Part shown: in pieces, positions 11,884 to 24,173 of the stretch
How positions within the stretch are numbered: position 1 is the first letter of the stretch
How the letters are laid out: each line of letters starts with the position of its first letter
DNA from: Gnetum montanum
Lineage: Eukaryota; Streptophyta; Gnetopsida; Gnetales; Gnetaceae
Length of the DNA stretch: 64,000 bases
Direction of reading: 5' to 3'
Assembly: GCA_015680685.1 (NCBI GenBank)
Contig: MNCI01024352.1
Location: 511,319-575,318, forward strand
Made by a program: the position numbers and the translations under genes
The notes under the pieces: model-generated
What the model was told of the DNA's origin: nothing
The model's input: only the letters and a program-made list of their open reading frames with translations
Databases searched by the model: none

Positions 11884-14800
11884 ATTGCCCTGAAAAGACC
11901 AATAGTTAAAGGATTGTCCCAACATGGTGGAAAAAGACTGAGAGGCCACAAGGGAGGCCAATTGGAAGAACAAACCCCACAAGTTGAACATGCAAAGCAA
12001 GAGGCTCAATCATTTAGCATCCACCAGCAAACTCTTACTAAGCACTTTGCATAAGTAGAGGCAAAGGCAGAGGCACCACCAACACTAGAATAGGAACAAC
12101 ACCTCATGTTGTCTAATGAATGTCTTCAGGTCATCCAAGAGAAATTCACAATGTCCATAGTCATCATGGAACTCAACTTTGGACTATTTATGGAGTTCAC
12201 TCCAAAAGTGGTCAAAACCTTACTCCAAGCATCTCCCCTATGTTCAAAAATTTCTACCAATGCTAAATGGTACCTAGGAGAGGTATACCAATTTTGAAAG
12301 TATAAACAAGATGATGCAACCGTGAGGATCTAAGGAGTTTCAGGGCCCTATTTAGTAAAAGCAATTTCCAAAGCCTTGGATATTCCAAATGAAGGAGCTA
12401 ATGTGGCACAAATCTCAATTAGATTAGACACTAATGCCAAGAAACTATGGTTGTAGAGAGCCTATGCCAAAGAAGATAAGGATTTCAATGAACTTTTAGC
12501 AAAGGACAAGATTTATTTCAAGATGAGAACTTATCACCTATTCCTGACGAAGTGACTTAACTGAATCTCAACATATGAAGTAAGAGGAAGTACAATCTTG
12601 ATGGGTAAGCTTAATGCCAACATAACACACCTAATCTTTCTTGAGATTCAAAGGTGATTTGAGGAGAAGAAGGTAGGAAAACCAACACTGCCATTCCCCT
12701 ACCTAATAAGCAAGTTGTGCAAGCAAGCAAGGATCCTAGGCTACACCAATGATGTCCTCAAAAAGGCTCAAAATTATTCCTACGCTAAAATATCTAAACC
12801 AGTGCTCCCACCACCCCGCCCCAACCCCACACACACACCACGCCCCCCGCCCTTGCCCCCCACCCCCCCCACCAACAAGAAGGATCAACTAGAAAAGCCA
12901 ATAGGCACTGAGGGAGTTGTAGGTTCAACTCTTGCTAGTAACCTTCTAGCTATTGGGTAGCAACAACAAGCAGAGCCCAATAATCAACCACCTGTTGGAG
13001 GTAAACATGAGTAGCAAGCTCCACTACTGCTTCAATGAGCTATCTACACTAGATTGTAAATAACATTAGTTGAGGAACAAGGGAAGGTGCCAACCTCTAC
13101 AAGGTCAAAGAAAGCTTAATATAGCCCATATATTTTTGGGAATGTTGCATCATTCCAAGTAATGCTAGAGATTCGTGAAGGTGCCACAATAGTGGCTATG
13201 GAGCACTAAGATGTAAGAGGAGTTGTAGAGGCCTTCATTAATCATATTAAAGAATTCTTCAACATTCCTGTTGTGCCACCGACTAATATTTCTAGAGCAT
13301 GAGATGTTCAAATACTCATTGGTACTTGCCAAGCATGAAGATGTTAGAGATGGACTACTACAAATGGGACAAGTCATGTAGAATCTTATCGATATCCCTA
13401 TTGATATGACTATAGTATGATCAGATCCAATTGCCACAAAGGAAAAGTTGGAAATGGCTGAAATAAGGGAAAAGCATGTAGAAAACAAGGTGCAAATGTT
13501 ACAAGAAGAATTAACAACCCTAAGAGACGAAAGAAGAGATGTTGCACAATTCATGAACCTAGACTAGTTTGACCAATTTAGAACAGAACAGGTAAGGCAA
13601 CTCATTTCCTATAACATCAAGGTGGAGACAGAAAGAGAGAAGGCTATGTGGAATGCCTTAGTTGCAAAAGCCTAGACATACACACATGTTAAAGATTTCA
13701 TAGCTTTAGAGGAGAAGAATAAAAAGCTCACTACAAATAACACAATATTAACAAATGTGAAGAAATAGAAGAATGTTCTCAAGGGAAATATTCATTAACT
13801 ACAAGAATAATTAATCAAAGTCAACTAGGACATTAGCAAATTAGCTAGAGAAAACATAACCCTATCAATGGAGGAGATTCACGCTATTCAACAAAAATAT
13901 GCAATTGAAATAAAAGTGTAGCAAAATAAGGCCAAAAGACATGAGAAGCTCAAGGAACACTTCAAAGATTAGGTGAGCATGTATAAAAAAATCAATGAAA
14001 AAGAAATCTAGATGTCAAAGGCCAAAATTAGCTCAATCTCTACTCAAAATCCAGATTGGCAACCAATCCTAAATAGCAGTACTCATGTTCACTAAGCTAA
14101 AGTAAAGAACAAATACTTGTAGATAAAAGATTTGACAAAGTACATGGGATCAGCACACCTTTGGTATGCTAATCTAGAAATGTTAATAAAAGGGAGGCCA
14201 AGAAATGAGCTCAAACATCAAGTAGCATCCATGTATGCACTGTATGAGAATGAGTTTGCTAATCAAAAGGATGCCTTATGTAATGCCTAAAAATTTTGAT
14301 TGCTAGAAAACTGAAAATTCTAATGAAACAGCTTTAACCTTGGATCCCAAGGGCCTTTGCAAAACATAGGATCCAAGATACCCTATACGGTCTAGCAATT
14401 TACCTAAGGACTTAAGAAGGGTCAAACATGGATCACAAAAATCAAAATGTAAAGTAGATCTGGAAAATAAATGCATAGAATAGGGAAAAAAAACTATGCT
14501 CTAACTTGCACACAAATAAGACTGTAAACTTTATTTTGAAGGGGGTTCAAAGAATGTGTACAATATGTGCATGAGGAAGTATAGGTCTCACTTTGAAGGG
14601 GGTTTGGAATCCGTTGAAACTAGTGGCTTTGAATGCCATAGTCAGCTCCACAATCTAGAGGTTCCACAAATCCTAGTGTTATTGAACCTTGTTATTGTCC
14701 TTTATAGATCTATAGCATTGATGATGCAAGGGGTGAGATGTGTGAGAGTTTTTGGCTACTAGAAAGAGCCACAATGGGAGTCTCAAAGCCCAAAGTCCTC

Positions 14801-15917
14801 AATGTTGCTACCAAAATTCACACAATCTCAAGGGGGTAATAATAGTTGTAATGACTACATGTTCCAAACTATGGGTGATTCAAAACCTTTGTGTTTGTAG
14901 GTTTTCCAAAGCTTTTGAATGCAAAATATGGCCAAAAATGTTAAAGAGTGGAACCCTTCTATGATGTTGGGGCTTGGGTTTTATAGATATTATGACCATG
15001 AATTTGGCTGCAAATTTTTGCCTAAAAACTGACATGATTTCTGCTACATACAAGTGTTGCAAGTATACAAATTTAGCCGAGTTACTATGTATGATAGGTT
15101 TTGATATCCCCATGGCATCAAAACCATTCCATTTACTAAAAATAGTAAATAGGAACTTCATCCACAATGGCTTCTTCCATCCATGTTGAGCCTTCCAACA
15201 GCAACACTAAAGTGCAGGTTCAATGTTAGAGTTGGAGTAATGCTAGAATTTTGGGCTATGCTAGAGCAACATTGGGGAGAAGGTGAAACACTGGGGAGTT
15301 ATACATCCCCCCCCCCCCCCCCCCAACAAGCACAAATATAGGCATGATATGGCTTTTTTCACTTGGGGGTTCAGGCTTTGACCAATGATAAGGCATTTTT
15401 CATCACCAAAAACTAAAGTATGTGAAATTACATCTTTTGGATTGCAATCTTCATATTTTACAATGAAGTTTGAGCCTTGGGTTTTATGGGATTAGGATTA
15501 CAATGTAAATAAGGCTACAACATGCATTTTTGGTGGTGTTTCACCTTGCAAAAACTACATGTTGCAAACTCTAAGCTCGAGATTATCAAGGCTAGCTACC
15601 AAGGACAAAAAGACATAGCAACAAGCCTAGCAAGTTGTATGTTAGATTATCAACAACTAAGAAAAATATCCATGAATTTTAAGGAAGAAAGGTAGAAACT
15701 CGCAGAATGGTACGTGAAAGCAAACAAGATGTTCCTATAACTACCATGTCCATGGAACATATTGACTCCATCAAAAATTGACCAATTAGTATGGATTGAA
15801 CACAATCCTAGGATAGAGGAAGAAAAGCTTTATGTGCTCCTAAATAATTACCAATTCTAGAAGCCTAATGATAAAGGGAAGAAGCTAATAGAAGATCCTC
15901 CACCACCGAGAACTTAA
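11884..15917 (+). pseudogene. Accessory ORF, copy B (coiled-coil protein)
   Basis: The reading begins right after TTATTTTAG; the start ATG seen in copy D is ATT here. The N-terminal part is basic and Gln-rich (QEAQSFSIHQQTLTKHFA). From 12,106 to 12,780 it carries the conserved domain: MELNFGLFMEF, the AYAKEDK block, MGKLNANITHLIFLEIQR and LISKLCKQARILGYTNDV. This resembles the putative plant transposon protein domain (Pfam Transposase_32, from memory), usually ending in LCxxAGV. A C-rich, proline-coding linker (12,800-12,880) follows, then a conserved block around 13,143-13,330 (SFQVMLEIREGATIVAMEH), a coiled coil to about 14,270, a solo LTR insertion, and a conserved C-terminus with ANKMF and LPCPW near 15,720-15,760. 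Several stops and frameshifts. No signal peptide or membrane segment, so it is not env-like. Confidence 0.7.
14279..15543 (+). mobile_element. Solo LTR inserted in accessory ORF B
   Basis: Comparison with copy C shows that the accessory frame breaks at 14,278 and resumes at 15,544. The inserted 1,265 bases begin TGTAATGCC and end GTTTCA, the TG..CA termini of an LTR. They are flanked by CCTTA (14,274-14,278) and CCTTG (15,544-15,548), a 5-base target duplication with one mismatch. A TATA-like TTTTATAGATA at 14,979 supports the plus orientation. A run of about 17 C lies near 15,310. There is no coding capacity. The LTR family is not otherwise present in the window. Confidence 0.75.
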
Positions 15918-16110
15918 GGCTACATCGAGCTACTTTAAGTTTTTTTTTTCATTAAAATTACTATTTCATTTTGTAAACACATCAATGTGGCATTCAAGAG
16001 TCATGTAAATAGTTGGTCATGTCAAGTTAACTCTACCTCCCAATTTTGTAAGGAACTTTATCCTCATCTTTTTTAACTCAAGGATGAGTTTCCAATCAAT
16101 CGTGGGAATA

Positions 16111-16836
16111 TGATAAAACTAATTTTGTAATCATGCAATATCATATATGATATCATAGCTACGATGTCTATGTCCATCCTATTTCATCATTGATGCGATG
16201 TCTCAAGATCTGTGAAACCATATAAATACCAACACTTAGGCACATAATCGACAAATTTTCATTCCAACGCTTGGTCAAACTCTTGCAATTTTATTTCATA
16301 ATTAGCAATAGAGTGAATGCCCGCAGTGTGATGTTGAGTAGTAGTACGGTATCTTTATTTGAGTGAATTGTACTTGGACATAGTTCATGACCAATAATAA
16401 AGATTGAGATTACTTTTTATCATTGCAACATCCACTTACATTTCTATTTGTTTACTTAGAATAATTTTCTTACTTTTTTAGTTAATCATTTACCTTTCAA
16501 GCACTTTACTTTACATATTATTAGTAAGTGAATGGATAAGATTATTTTCAAGTGCTAAGAGTAGTTATCTATTAATCCATTAGTGGAATTGCTTGATTTG
16601 CTTAGTAGTAACACCACTTGGTAATCCCGATGATAACTACATGAGTCTAAGGCATGTACAGTAGGCCAAGACTAAACATCCATCGCACTAGGTTAATTTA
16701 GATTAATGGTTTCCTAGTTAACTATAGTTACAATTATATTCAATCATATTTACCTTTAGGAGAATTAGGAGCCTTACAATATCAACCAATCATATGTCTC
16801 ACTAAGAGTTAAATCATACACTCAAACTTCAGTAAC
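16111..16836 (+). repeat. 3' LTR of element B (truncated)
   Basis: It starts TGATAAAACTAATTTTG directly after the purine-rich CGTGGGAATA (16,101-16,110), a probable PPT. The U3 region contains GATATC-type palindromes (16,145-16,175) and a TATA box CATATAAATACC near 16,222. Its sequence parallels the LTR at 19,774-20,682 but stops at the single n at 16,837, where that LTR has about 150 more bases. The truncation may be an assembly artefact. Confidence 0.75.
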
Positions 16837-16837
16837 N
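16837..16837. other. Single ambiguous base at a suspicious junction
   Basis: The n joins the middle of one LTR to the interior of a second accessory ORF. The lost LTR end and the lost 5' part of element C both map to this base, so sequence is probably missing or collapsed here. Confidence 0.7.
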
Positions 16838-19529
16838 GATTGAGATAGAAAACAAGCCAAAGAACAACTGCCACAAGCAGAGCAGAAGGCCCAATCCTTC
16901 AGCATTTACCAACAAACCCTTCTTACAGAACAATTTGCATAGGTCAAGGCTAAAGTACCACCAACTCTTGAGCAAGGATAACATCTCGTACCATCAAGAA
17001 AATTCCTCCAGGCTATTCAAGAGAAGTCTAACATGTCCATAATAATTGTGGAACTAAATTTTGGACCATTCATGGAGTTTTCTCTTGAGAGCATCTGAAC
17101 CCAACTCCAAGCCTCTCCTTTATGGCTAACTTTCTCATGTAATGATGAATGGTACCTCGGAAAAGTGTACCTATTTTAGAAAAATAGATAAGATGATGCT
17201 ACCATTAAGGTTAAAGGAGTCTTAGTGCCTTACTCCATTGAAGCCATTGCAAAGGTATTTAATATTCCAAATATCAAAGCAAATGTAACATAGATATCCA
17301 CTAGATCTAACACTAATGTAAAGAGGGTATGGCTACAAAGAGCATATGGAAAAGAGGATAAAAAGTACAATGAAGTAACTACTGAAGAGAAGATCTATTT
17401 CAAGATCAGAACCTACCACCTATTTCCTACCAAAATACTTAACATGATCTCCACTTATGCAACTAGAGAAAGTGCAATTCTTATGGGAAAATTGAATGCT
17501 AATATAGAAAATTTTCTCTTTCTATTAATACAGAGAAGGTTTAAAGAGAAGAAGGCAAGAAAACTCACATTTTCATTCCCTTGCCTCATTAGAAAGTTGT
17601 GCAAGCAAGCAAGGATTTTGGGATATACAAATGATGTTCTAAGTAAAGCCCAAAATGCATCCTATGCAAAGATATTCAAACTGGTGCCACAAAAGAAGGA
17701 TCAACTAAAGAAGCTAGCATGCACTAAGGGAGCAGTAGGATCCACACCAACAAGTAACATTCCAACAATCGAATAAAAAGAAGAAGGACCTAGTGGTTCA
17801 ACACTTGTTGGTGATAGACCTAGATAGACTACTCCACTAGCACAACAAGATTATAGGCCTTCCATGAGTCACTTGCAACAAATCGCAGAAATAATAAGTT
17901 AGGGAGATAGAGAAGGTTCTACATTGTATCAGGTGAGGGATAACTTCGTAAGGCCTATTGTATCAATAGGACCTGCCAGTAGGTAGGTATCTCTATAGGC
18001 AAGAGAGGATAGCAATTAGGAATAATAGATTTCAAGGAACACTACATCTTTCCAAGTCATGCTAGAAATTGGAGAAGTAGCCACAGCCATGATGATGCAA
18101 CATCAAGATGTAACATGAGCAGTAGAAGTAATCACTAATTACATTAAAGGATCCTTTAATGTTTCCATTGTGCCACTAGCAGATATTAAAAGAATAACAA
18201 ATGTTGAAATACTAGCCAAAATGTCAATGACCCTAGCAAAACACAAAGATGTCCTCAATTAGTAATGCAAAATCTCTTTTATATTCCTAGCAATATCATT
18301 GCCATCTAGTCTAATTTAATTATAATAAAGGAAAAGCTAATCATGATAGAGACAAGGGTGGTGCATGCAAAAAATAAAGTGTAAAGGTTGCAAGCTAAGT
18401 TAGCGACTTTGAAGGTAGAAAGAAGAGACCCCACATAGTATATAATCCCAGACCAACTAGATGCATTTAGAACAAAAAAAAAGGTAGCTCATAGTAAGAA
18501 ATATTGAAGTAGAGTTGAAGAAAGAAAAGGCTATGTGGAATACATCAATGGTAGAAGCACAAACATATGCACATGCTAAAGCCATAACTACCTTAGAAGC
18601 AGAGAATAAGAAACTTGCTATAGATAATACAAGGTTGATAGACAATGAAAAGCAAAAAAAAATGTTCTCAAAGAAATCATTCATCAATTAAGAGAATAAT
18701 TTATTAGAGTCAACCAGGACATGAATAAGCTGGCTAGAGAAAACAGAACCTTATCAATGGAAGAAGTCTATGCCATTCAACAAAAATTAGTAATTGAGAT
18801 CAATGCATGGTAGAATGAGACCAAGAAACATGAACAACTCAAAGAACACTTCAAAAACTAGTTGGGCATGTACAAATAAATAAATGAAAAAGAAATCCAA
18901 ATTACCAAGGCTTAAATTAGTTTAGTTACAGCACAAATACCTAATTGGTAGCCAATTCTAGAAAGCCTAGACCATGTCCACCAGACTAAATTAAAGAATA
19001 AAGACCTACAAATTAAGGATCTTATAGAGTACATGGGGTTAGAAAACCTTTAGTATGTTAATCTAGCCATGTTAATAGCAAGTAGACTAAGAAATGAGCT
19101 AGAGAAATAGCTAGCTGTTGTATATGCATTATACAAGAAGAAGTTTATAGACTATAAAAGATGCCCAACAAAAATTGGTTGTTGCAAACTCTAAACTCAA
19201 AATAATAAAAGTCATCTACCAAGGTCAAAAGGACATAGCAACAAACCTGGCCCACCAAATGACTGACTACCAAGAATTGAGAAAGGTTGCCAAGGTGTTT
19301 GAAGAAGAAAGAAGGTAGTTCGCAGCTTGTTACATGAAAGCCAACAAGATGTTTTGATAGCTACCATGCTCATGGAAATTACTGATACCATCAAAAATCG
19401 TAGAATTTGCATGAATAGTACATGATCACAAATCAAAAGAAGAAAAGCTTTGGGCACTTCTCAACCGTTATTGATTTTAACAACAAAGGAATCAAGCTGA
19501 AGGAGGATCCTCCATGGTTGGGAACTTAA
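16838..19529 (+). pseudogene. Accessory ORF, copy C
   Basis: It aligns along its whole length with copies B and D: EAQSFSIYQQ-like N-terminus, VELNFGPFMEF, the GVLVPYSIEAIAKVFNIPN strand, and an open stretch 17,444-17,776 carrying STYATRESAILMGKLNANIE and LIRKLCKQARILGYTNDVLS. The conserved block SFQVMLEIGEVATAMMMQHQ lies at about 18,050-18,110. A coiled coil rich in K, E, N and Q follows to about 19,150, then the C-terminal block (ANKMF, LPCSW, EEKLWALL) at 19,340-19,480. The stop TAA at 19,527 aligns with that of copy B. Many stops (TAG for Q/W) and small indels. It has no insertion where B carries its solo LTR, which is how that insertion was delimited. Confidence 0.7.
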
Positions 19530-19773
19530 AGACTGCATCAAGCTCTTTCATTCTATTTTGTCTTATTTTATTTTGTTTTTTGTCAGTTGTGTCCAACATG
19601 CTATTCATGACAAATTTGTAAAATGCCACTCAAACTACAATGCAGCATTCAGAGTCAAGTAGTCATGTATATAAGTAGTATGTCAAAGTCTAAGTATACC
19701 TTTCAATTTGTAAGGAAATCCATCCTCCTTTTTCATTAACTCAAAGATGAGTTTCCAATCAATCATGAGGGTA

Positions 19774-20682
19774 TGATAAAACTGTAATAAGCCATGATAT
19801 CGTATCTATGATACTGCATCTCTGACATCACAGCACTACATATGTCATAGTTAATGTAATGTAGTGGGTCGTGTTCATCCCTAAAAATACCAATACTTGG
19901 TCACACCAATGAAAAACTTTCATTATACCATTAGTGAAACTCTTGTAGTTTGTTTTTATAATATACACTTAGTGGTAGAGTGAATAACTTTAGTATGGTG
20001 TTGAATAATTGAATGGAATCTTTATTCAAGTGTATTGTACTTTGGCATAATTCATGAATGGAAATAAAGATTGAGATCGTTTACCACCATTACAGCTTCC
20101 ACTTAGTTTCTTTGTTTTACTTGGCTCATTTCTCTAATTAGCTTAGTATTCATTTTTTTAATATCCTTATTTTAGCTTATTCTTTTACATTTCTCAAGTA
20201 CTTTACTTTTTCATGTTCATTAGTAAGGCAAAATAAGTACAACTAGTTTCCAACATATAAGTGTAATCATTTGGTTATCCCAATAGCGTTATTGCTTAGT
20301 TTTCCCAATAGCATAACACTTGGTAACCCAGTAATGGTTACATGAGCCCAAGATGTGTACAAGAAGTCAAAAATGATTGCTCATCACCATAGGATAGAAT
20401 AGACTTGCATTTCTATTATCACTTAGACTTAGATTTTATTCTCAAGTTCATTATGTTTGCACTTAGGAATAATATGAGTCAACAACATCAAGATATCATA
20501 TGCCTCACTTAGATTTCAACCATACATTTTGACTTCACTAACTTGAAGTGGGAAGACAATGATCAAAAACCAATTATCAACTTCTAGCATACTTATATTG
20601 GCCATCCACAGATTACAATCTAGTCGAATGTGTGCACTCATGAATTGTATAGTAGAGTGTTGGGATATCCAACCACTCATCA
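19774..20682 (+). repeat. Complete 3' LTR of element C
   Basis: It begins TGATAAAACTG after the purine-rich ATCATGAGGGTA (19,762-19,773, PPT) and ends CCACTCATCA. U3 contains CATGATATCGTATC and related partial palindromes. Later it has ACACTTGGTAACCCAGTAAT and CCAAGATGTGTAC, shared with the LTRs of B, D and E. The base run after the end is AATAG, but the matching target copy is not visible because the 5' end is lost. Confidence 0.75.
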
Positions 20683-20799
20683 AATAGTTATCCCTCGCCA
20701 ACTTATAAATTATAACAATGACTATTAGACTTCTCTCCTCTTCTTTATTCCACTGAAGCCTTATGGGTTATCTTCTCTTTTTATTTAAGAAATTAGATT

Positions 20800-22675
20800 A
20801 AACTTATGATTGGCTCAACAATGGAACTTCCCTTCCTATTTAGGAAATTCGATCCTAACTTATTCCAATTTTACTTGGCATTTTTACTTCTAATTGCAAA
20901 TGATATAGCACTAATCGTAAATCTAGAAACAAGGTTAAAACTAATGTTTCATCAACCAGAAAAGTTATATGAATATATAGAATGTAGGTGAAAGTTGACA
21001 AAACAAAAGTACTAATTTATAGAACTAATAAGAGATATTACACTTCTCAACAATGAGAAATCAAAGATTATAAATACATACAAATATTTGAAAGAGAAAT
21101 GCTCTCAAAATTATAAGTAGTGCATGGTATATCATAGCAAGTTATAAATAGTTGTAAAGCTTTATATATCATGAAGAATAAGTATAGTAATTGTAATATT
21201 TGAACTTGAACAATTTGAAAATACCTTATTCAAATAATTATGAAAACTAGAATGCTTTATGGATGTGTGGTATGGGACATAGCTCTTAATCAAGAATCAT
21301 GAAAGAAAACTTAAAAACTTTCAAAATGGTTCTTGTTGGACGAATTCAAGGTGAAAACTCAATTCCTATATGCAACACATTTTTTAAAAGCCAGTTTTTT
21401 CTCATTAGAAGCTAAAGCAATGTATTAGTTCTTAATATTTTTCTAAATAATAAAATAGCAAGAACATCTTAAGAGAGATTATTCAAGAATCTCAACAATA
21501 GAGCTGGTTCCATGTAGAATGATTATGGCTACAAAATTGGGCTATTAATGATATTTATGTAATAATAAATTCATAACAAGATTAGAAAGTTATTATAAAG
21601 AAAGTTTTGGAGAAAAGGTAAAATGAGGCATAAAGAAAAAATATGCTTTAGTTTATATGTAACAATTCTAATATCCATGAGAGTACTAGGATAATACTAT
21701 CATTGAGCTAAAACTAGAAGATAGAAAAATGAGTAGCATGAAGATAAAATATGTTAATTATATTTAGTTCTAGTAGAAAATGAATAACACATATTCTTAG
21801 AATATTACAAAATAGATTTCTCAAAAAAAAAAATCTCTTCTTAGTCTTTTTATGAGCTATCCAAGCTAATACCATTAATTCTTGGAAATTATATCATAAC
21901 TGTAAAGTTACAAGAATATTGGACACATCTACTATGCTTTGGATTTATTTCTCTTGATATATTTTACACAAGTTCATTTGTTTGATCAATCATTTGGGCC
22001 TTTACGCATGTAATAAAATATCAATAGTATCTTTAATCTCATTATTTAAACTTGTAGTTCATTGTATAACACCAAAGAAGTTGAATGGAAGTTTTAATTT
22101 TTTCTAGATCTAATATAGAAACCAGAATGTAAATTATTAGTTTTTAAGTTTGAATAGAGAGAAAGACTACTAGATTTTTAGCACTTTAATCCAAGCATGT
22201 GGAAAGGTTATGATATTCTTTTAAAATTATAAGAATTCCATGAAATTTGGTAATGGACAAAGAAAAATAATCCATAGAGCTTTGCACATGATGTGATCTT
22301 ACTTTCAAGTTGTCTTTAGGAAACCTTGTGCAAAAATTCATAAAATTTACTAAGAAATATGATGGGATATTTTGAATAGAAATATAAAAAACTCATGATG
22401 AAGTGTCAAAGAGAAAAATAAAAAGTAATCAAAGGTCCTTAATAGTAAAAGAGGAAAAAAATATTTAAGATTGCATAGTGCAACCCATGACAAAATTTTT
22501 TCACACATACATATATACATACATACAGATAAAAAAGATATATTAAATTTATATGCAAAATATCATGAGCTTTATATATTTTTCCTTTTAAAATTAGATA
22601 ATACCTTTTTTGTTGGCAAAGAGGTGAATTATCAATTGGGTTTTGTCACAACAATAAATATTTTTAATAGCTAAT
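20800..22675 (+). pseudogene. LINE reverse transcriptase remnant, C-terminal part
   Basis: The plus-strand translation across stops and frameshifts reads FYLAFLLLIANDIALIVNLE, a decayed form of the LLxFADDIALIAxSE catalytic strand of non-LTR reverse transcriptases; the Asp pair has become AND. It is followed by KVDKTKVLIYRTNKR (normally NxDKTKVMIF) at about 20,990, then RMLYGCVVWDIALNQ (MLYGCEVWG motif) and FLLDEFKVKTQF near 21,250-21,370. An open stretch at 22,471-22,674 ends FLLKLDNTFFVGKEVNYQ. The type differs from the L1-like LINE at 44,120-49,437. No intact endonuclease, ORF1 or poly(A) tail was recognised. Confidence 0.65.
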
Positions 22676-24173
22676 TATTAGTTGGATAGACTTTGTCTTG
22701 AAAATAAATAATTCTAGTCATAACACTAGGCCATAGGATGAGCTTTTTCATGAAAATTATTATGGGTATATAATAGCTATTATGTAAAATGATTTCAATA
22801 TATGTATGCCTACAAAGTTCAAGCTCACAAGCTACCATAATAAAAACTATTTAGCACTAGTTTTAACTTTTTAAAAATATAAAAATATTCTCTATTCAAA
22901 AGACTAGAGTTCAATTCTTAGTATATCAATTTCAAGATTCCATTAACTTGAAAAGGAAAAAATCTCTCTAAATATTATAAATATACAAATAAAATAGTAA
23001 TAATCTAGGGATCTTTTGTCCAAGAGAATTGAAAGTCATAACATTCCTAAATGTAAAATGTACATCTTTTGCAAATCTTTTGTAAGATTGATATTTGCTT
23101 CTAAATCAATTTCTCTCTTTATAGTGCCCAAATCCATGGATTTGGTTGTACCCACTTTCTCACCTCTCTAACATATACTTAAGGCCAAGGTACATGTATC
23201 TCTACACAACCAGTATCACAACTTATCAGTATACAACTTTAGTTTTTATTTAAAAAATAGAATTGACATGGAAATCAATGCAAAACATCATTTCCAACAT
23301 CACTTTTGCTAAGAACATCTTTTAAATGTCTAGAGGCTCTTCAAAGTTCATTTTGAACAATGTCCAAGGTCATCATGAAGTTCAATAGAGTCCGGATTAT
23401 CAATGTGAGCTCCTTCCATCATCATCTCTGAAATCAACATCAAAAGTAACATTCTACATCAATTTAAATTGATGTAAAAAAAGTGAAAATTAACAACTTG
23501 CATCATTACTAGTCCCATTTTTCATGCTTAAAGATAAATCCAATGAAATAATTGTAGTATAGAATACACTCCCAAGACATATAGGTTAATTAGAACTTTA
23601 TAACTCATCATTTCTCACTAGAATTGAACCCATAACTTGGAACTTTCAAATCAATAGTCTTATCACTAGGCTAATATCTCATTGCTTAGAGGCATCTCAA
23701 AGATTCACGATTCTCACTACCAACTAAGTAAAGCCAATCATAATATATAAAATTTTATCCTATTTTCTTTTATGTCTTTATTTCCAAAAGATTATCAAAA
23801 TAGCCAAATTTCTACAAAATTCTAACAAAATCTCATTCCATACCAAAGACAATAATCATAAAATATTTGAAAAGTAAGTTAGGTAGAGTTTCCACATCAT
23901 CATCATCATCTTAGCTTTATCCTAATAACCTAAAAAATAACTCATCTATGAGATTTAGCATGGCTTTACAACTTGCTACCAACCTAATGCTAACCCTCCA
24001 TCTTTTGTATCAAAGCTTGGGATTAACATTGACAAAATTACATAGAGTTCCCACATATCCCAAAAAATTTATCAAAAGATAGAAAATAATTTAGAAGAAA
24101 TTTTAATATAAAAAAATCCAAAATGACAAAAATTTAATTAAATCTTGGCTTAATAAATAAAATAATAGCAAAG
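22676..24173. other. AT-rich sequence with no gene recognised
   Basis: Apart from the SINE-like segment at 23,600-23,690 I see only AT-rich DNA with no coding frame. A box-B-like GAGTTCAATTCTT at 22,909 with a weak upstream box A near 22,850 may be a very old SINE, but this is not secure. Confidence 0.5.
23600..23690 (-). mobile_element. tRNA-derived SINE, copy 1
   Basis: On the minus strand, AATGAGATATTAGCCTAGTG continues into ATAAGACT, which fits a pol III box A (TAGCCTAGTGATAAGAC, 23,657-23,673). GGTTCAATTC fits box B (23,620-23,630). The boxes are spaced about as in tRNA-derived SINEs. The head is almost identical to the copy at 51,090-51,225. The folded tRNA is not intact, so it is not a functional tRNA gene. 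Confidence 0.6.

Larger units (their letters stand above)
11000..16836 (+). mobile_element. Element B: 3' half of an Athila/Tat-like LTR element
   Basis: The order is duplicated leader block, G-rich box, accessory ORF, PPT and 3' LTR, the same as in element D on the other strand. No LTR, gag or pol is present on its left, so it is 5' truncated near 11,000, where it meets remnant A. A 1.27 kb solo LTR interrupts the accessory ORF. Its LTR shares the start TGAT, the ACTTGGTAACC-type block and the GATATC palindromes with the LTRs of C, D and E, which places all four in one family. Confidence 0.75.
16838..20682 (+). mobile_element. Element C: second 3' half of the same family
   Basis: Accessory ORF, PPT and complete 3' LTR in the same order and strand as element B, giving a head-to-tail pair. 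Everything upstream of the accessory ORF is absent because of the junction at 16,837. The LTR ends CTCATCA at 20,682. Confidence 0.75.

Noticed and set aside
15308-15324. Poly-C run as the PPT of a minus-strand element
   Set aside because: It lies inside a solo LTR with TG..CA ends in which no adjacent LTR start exists.
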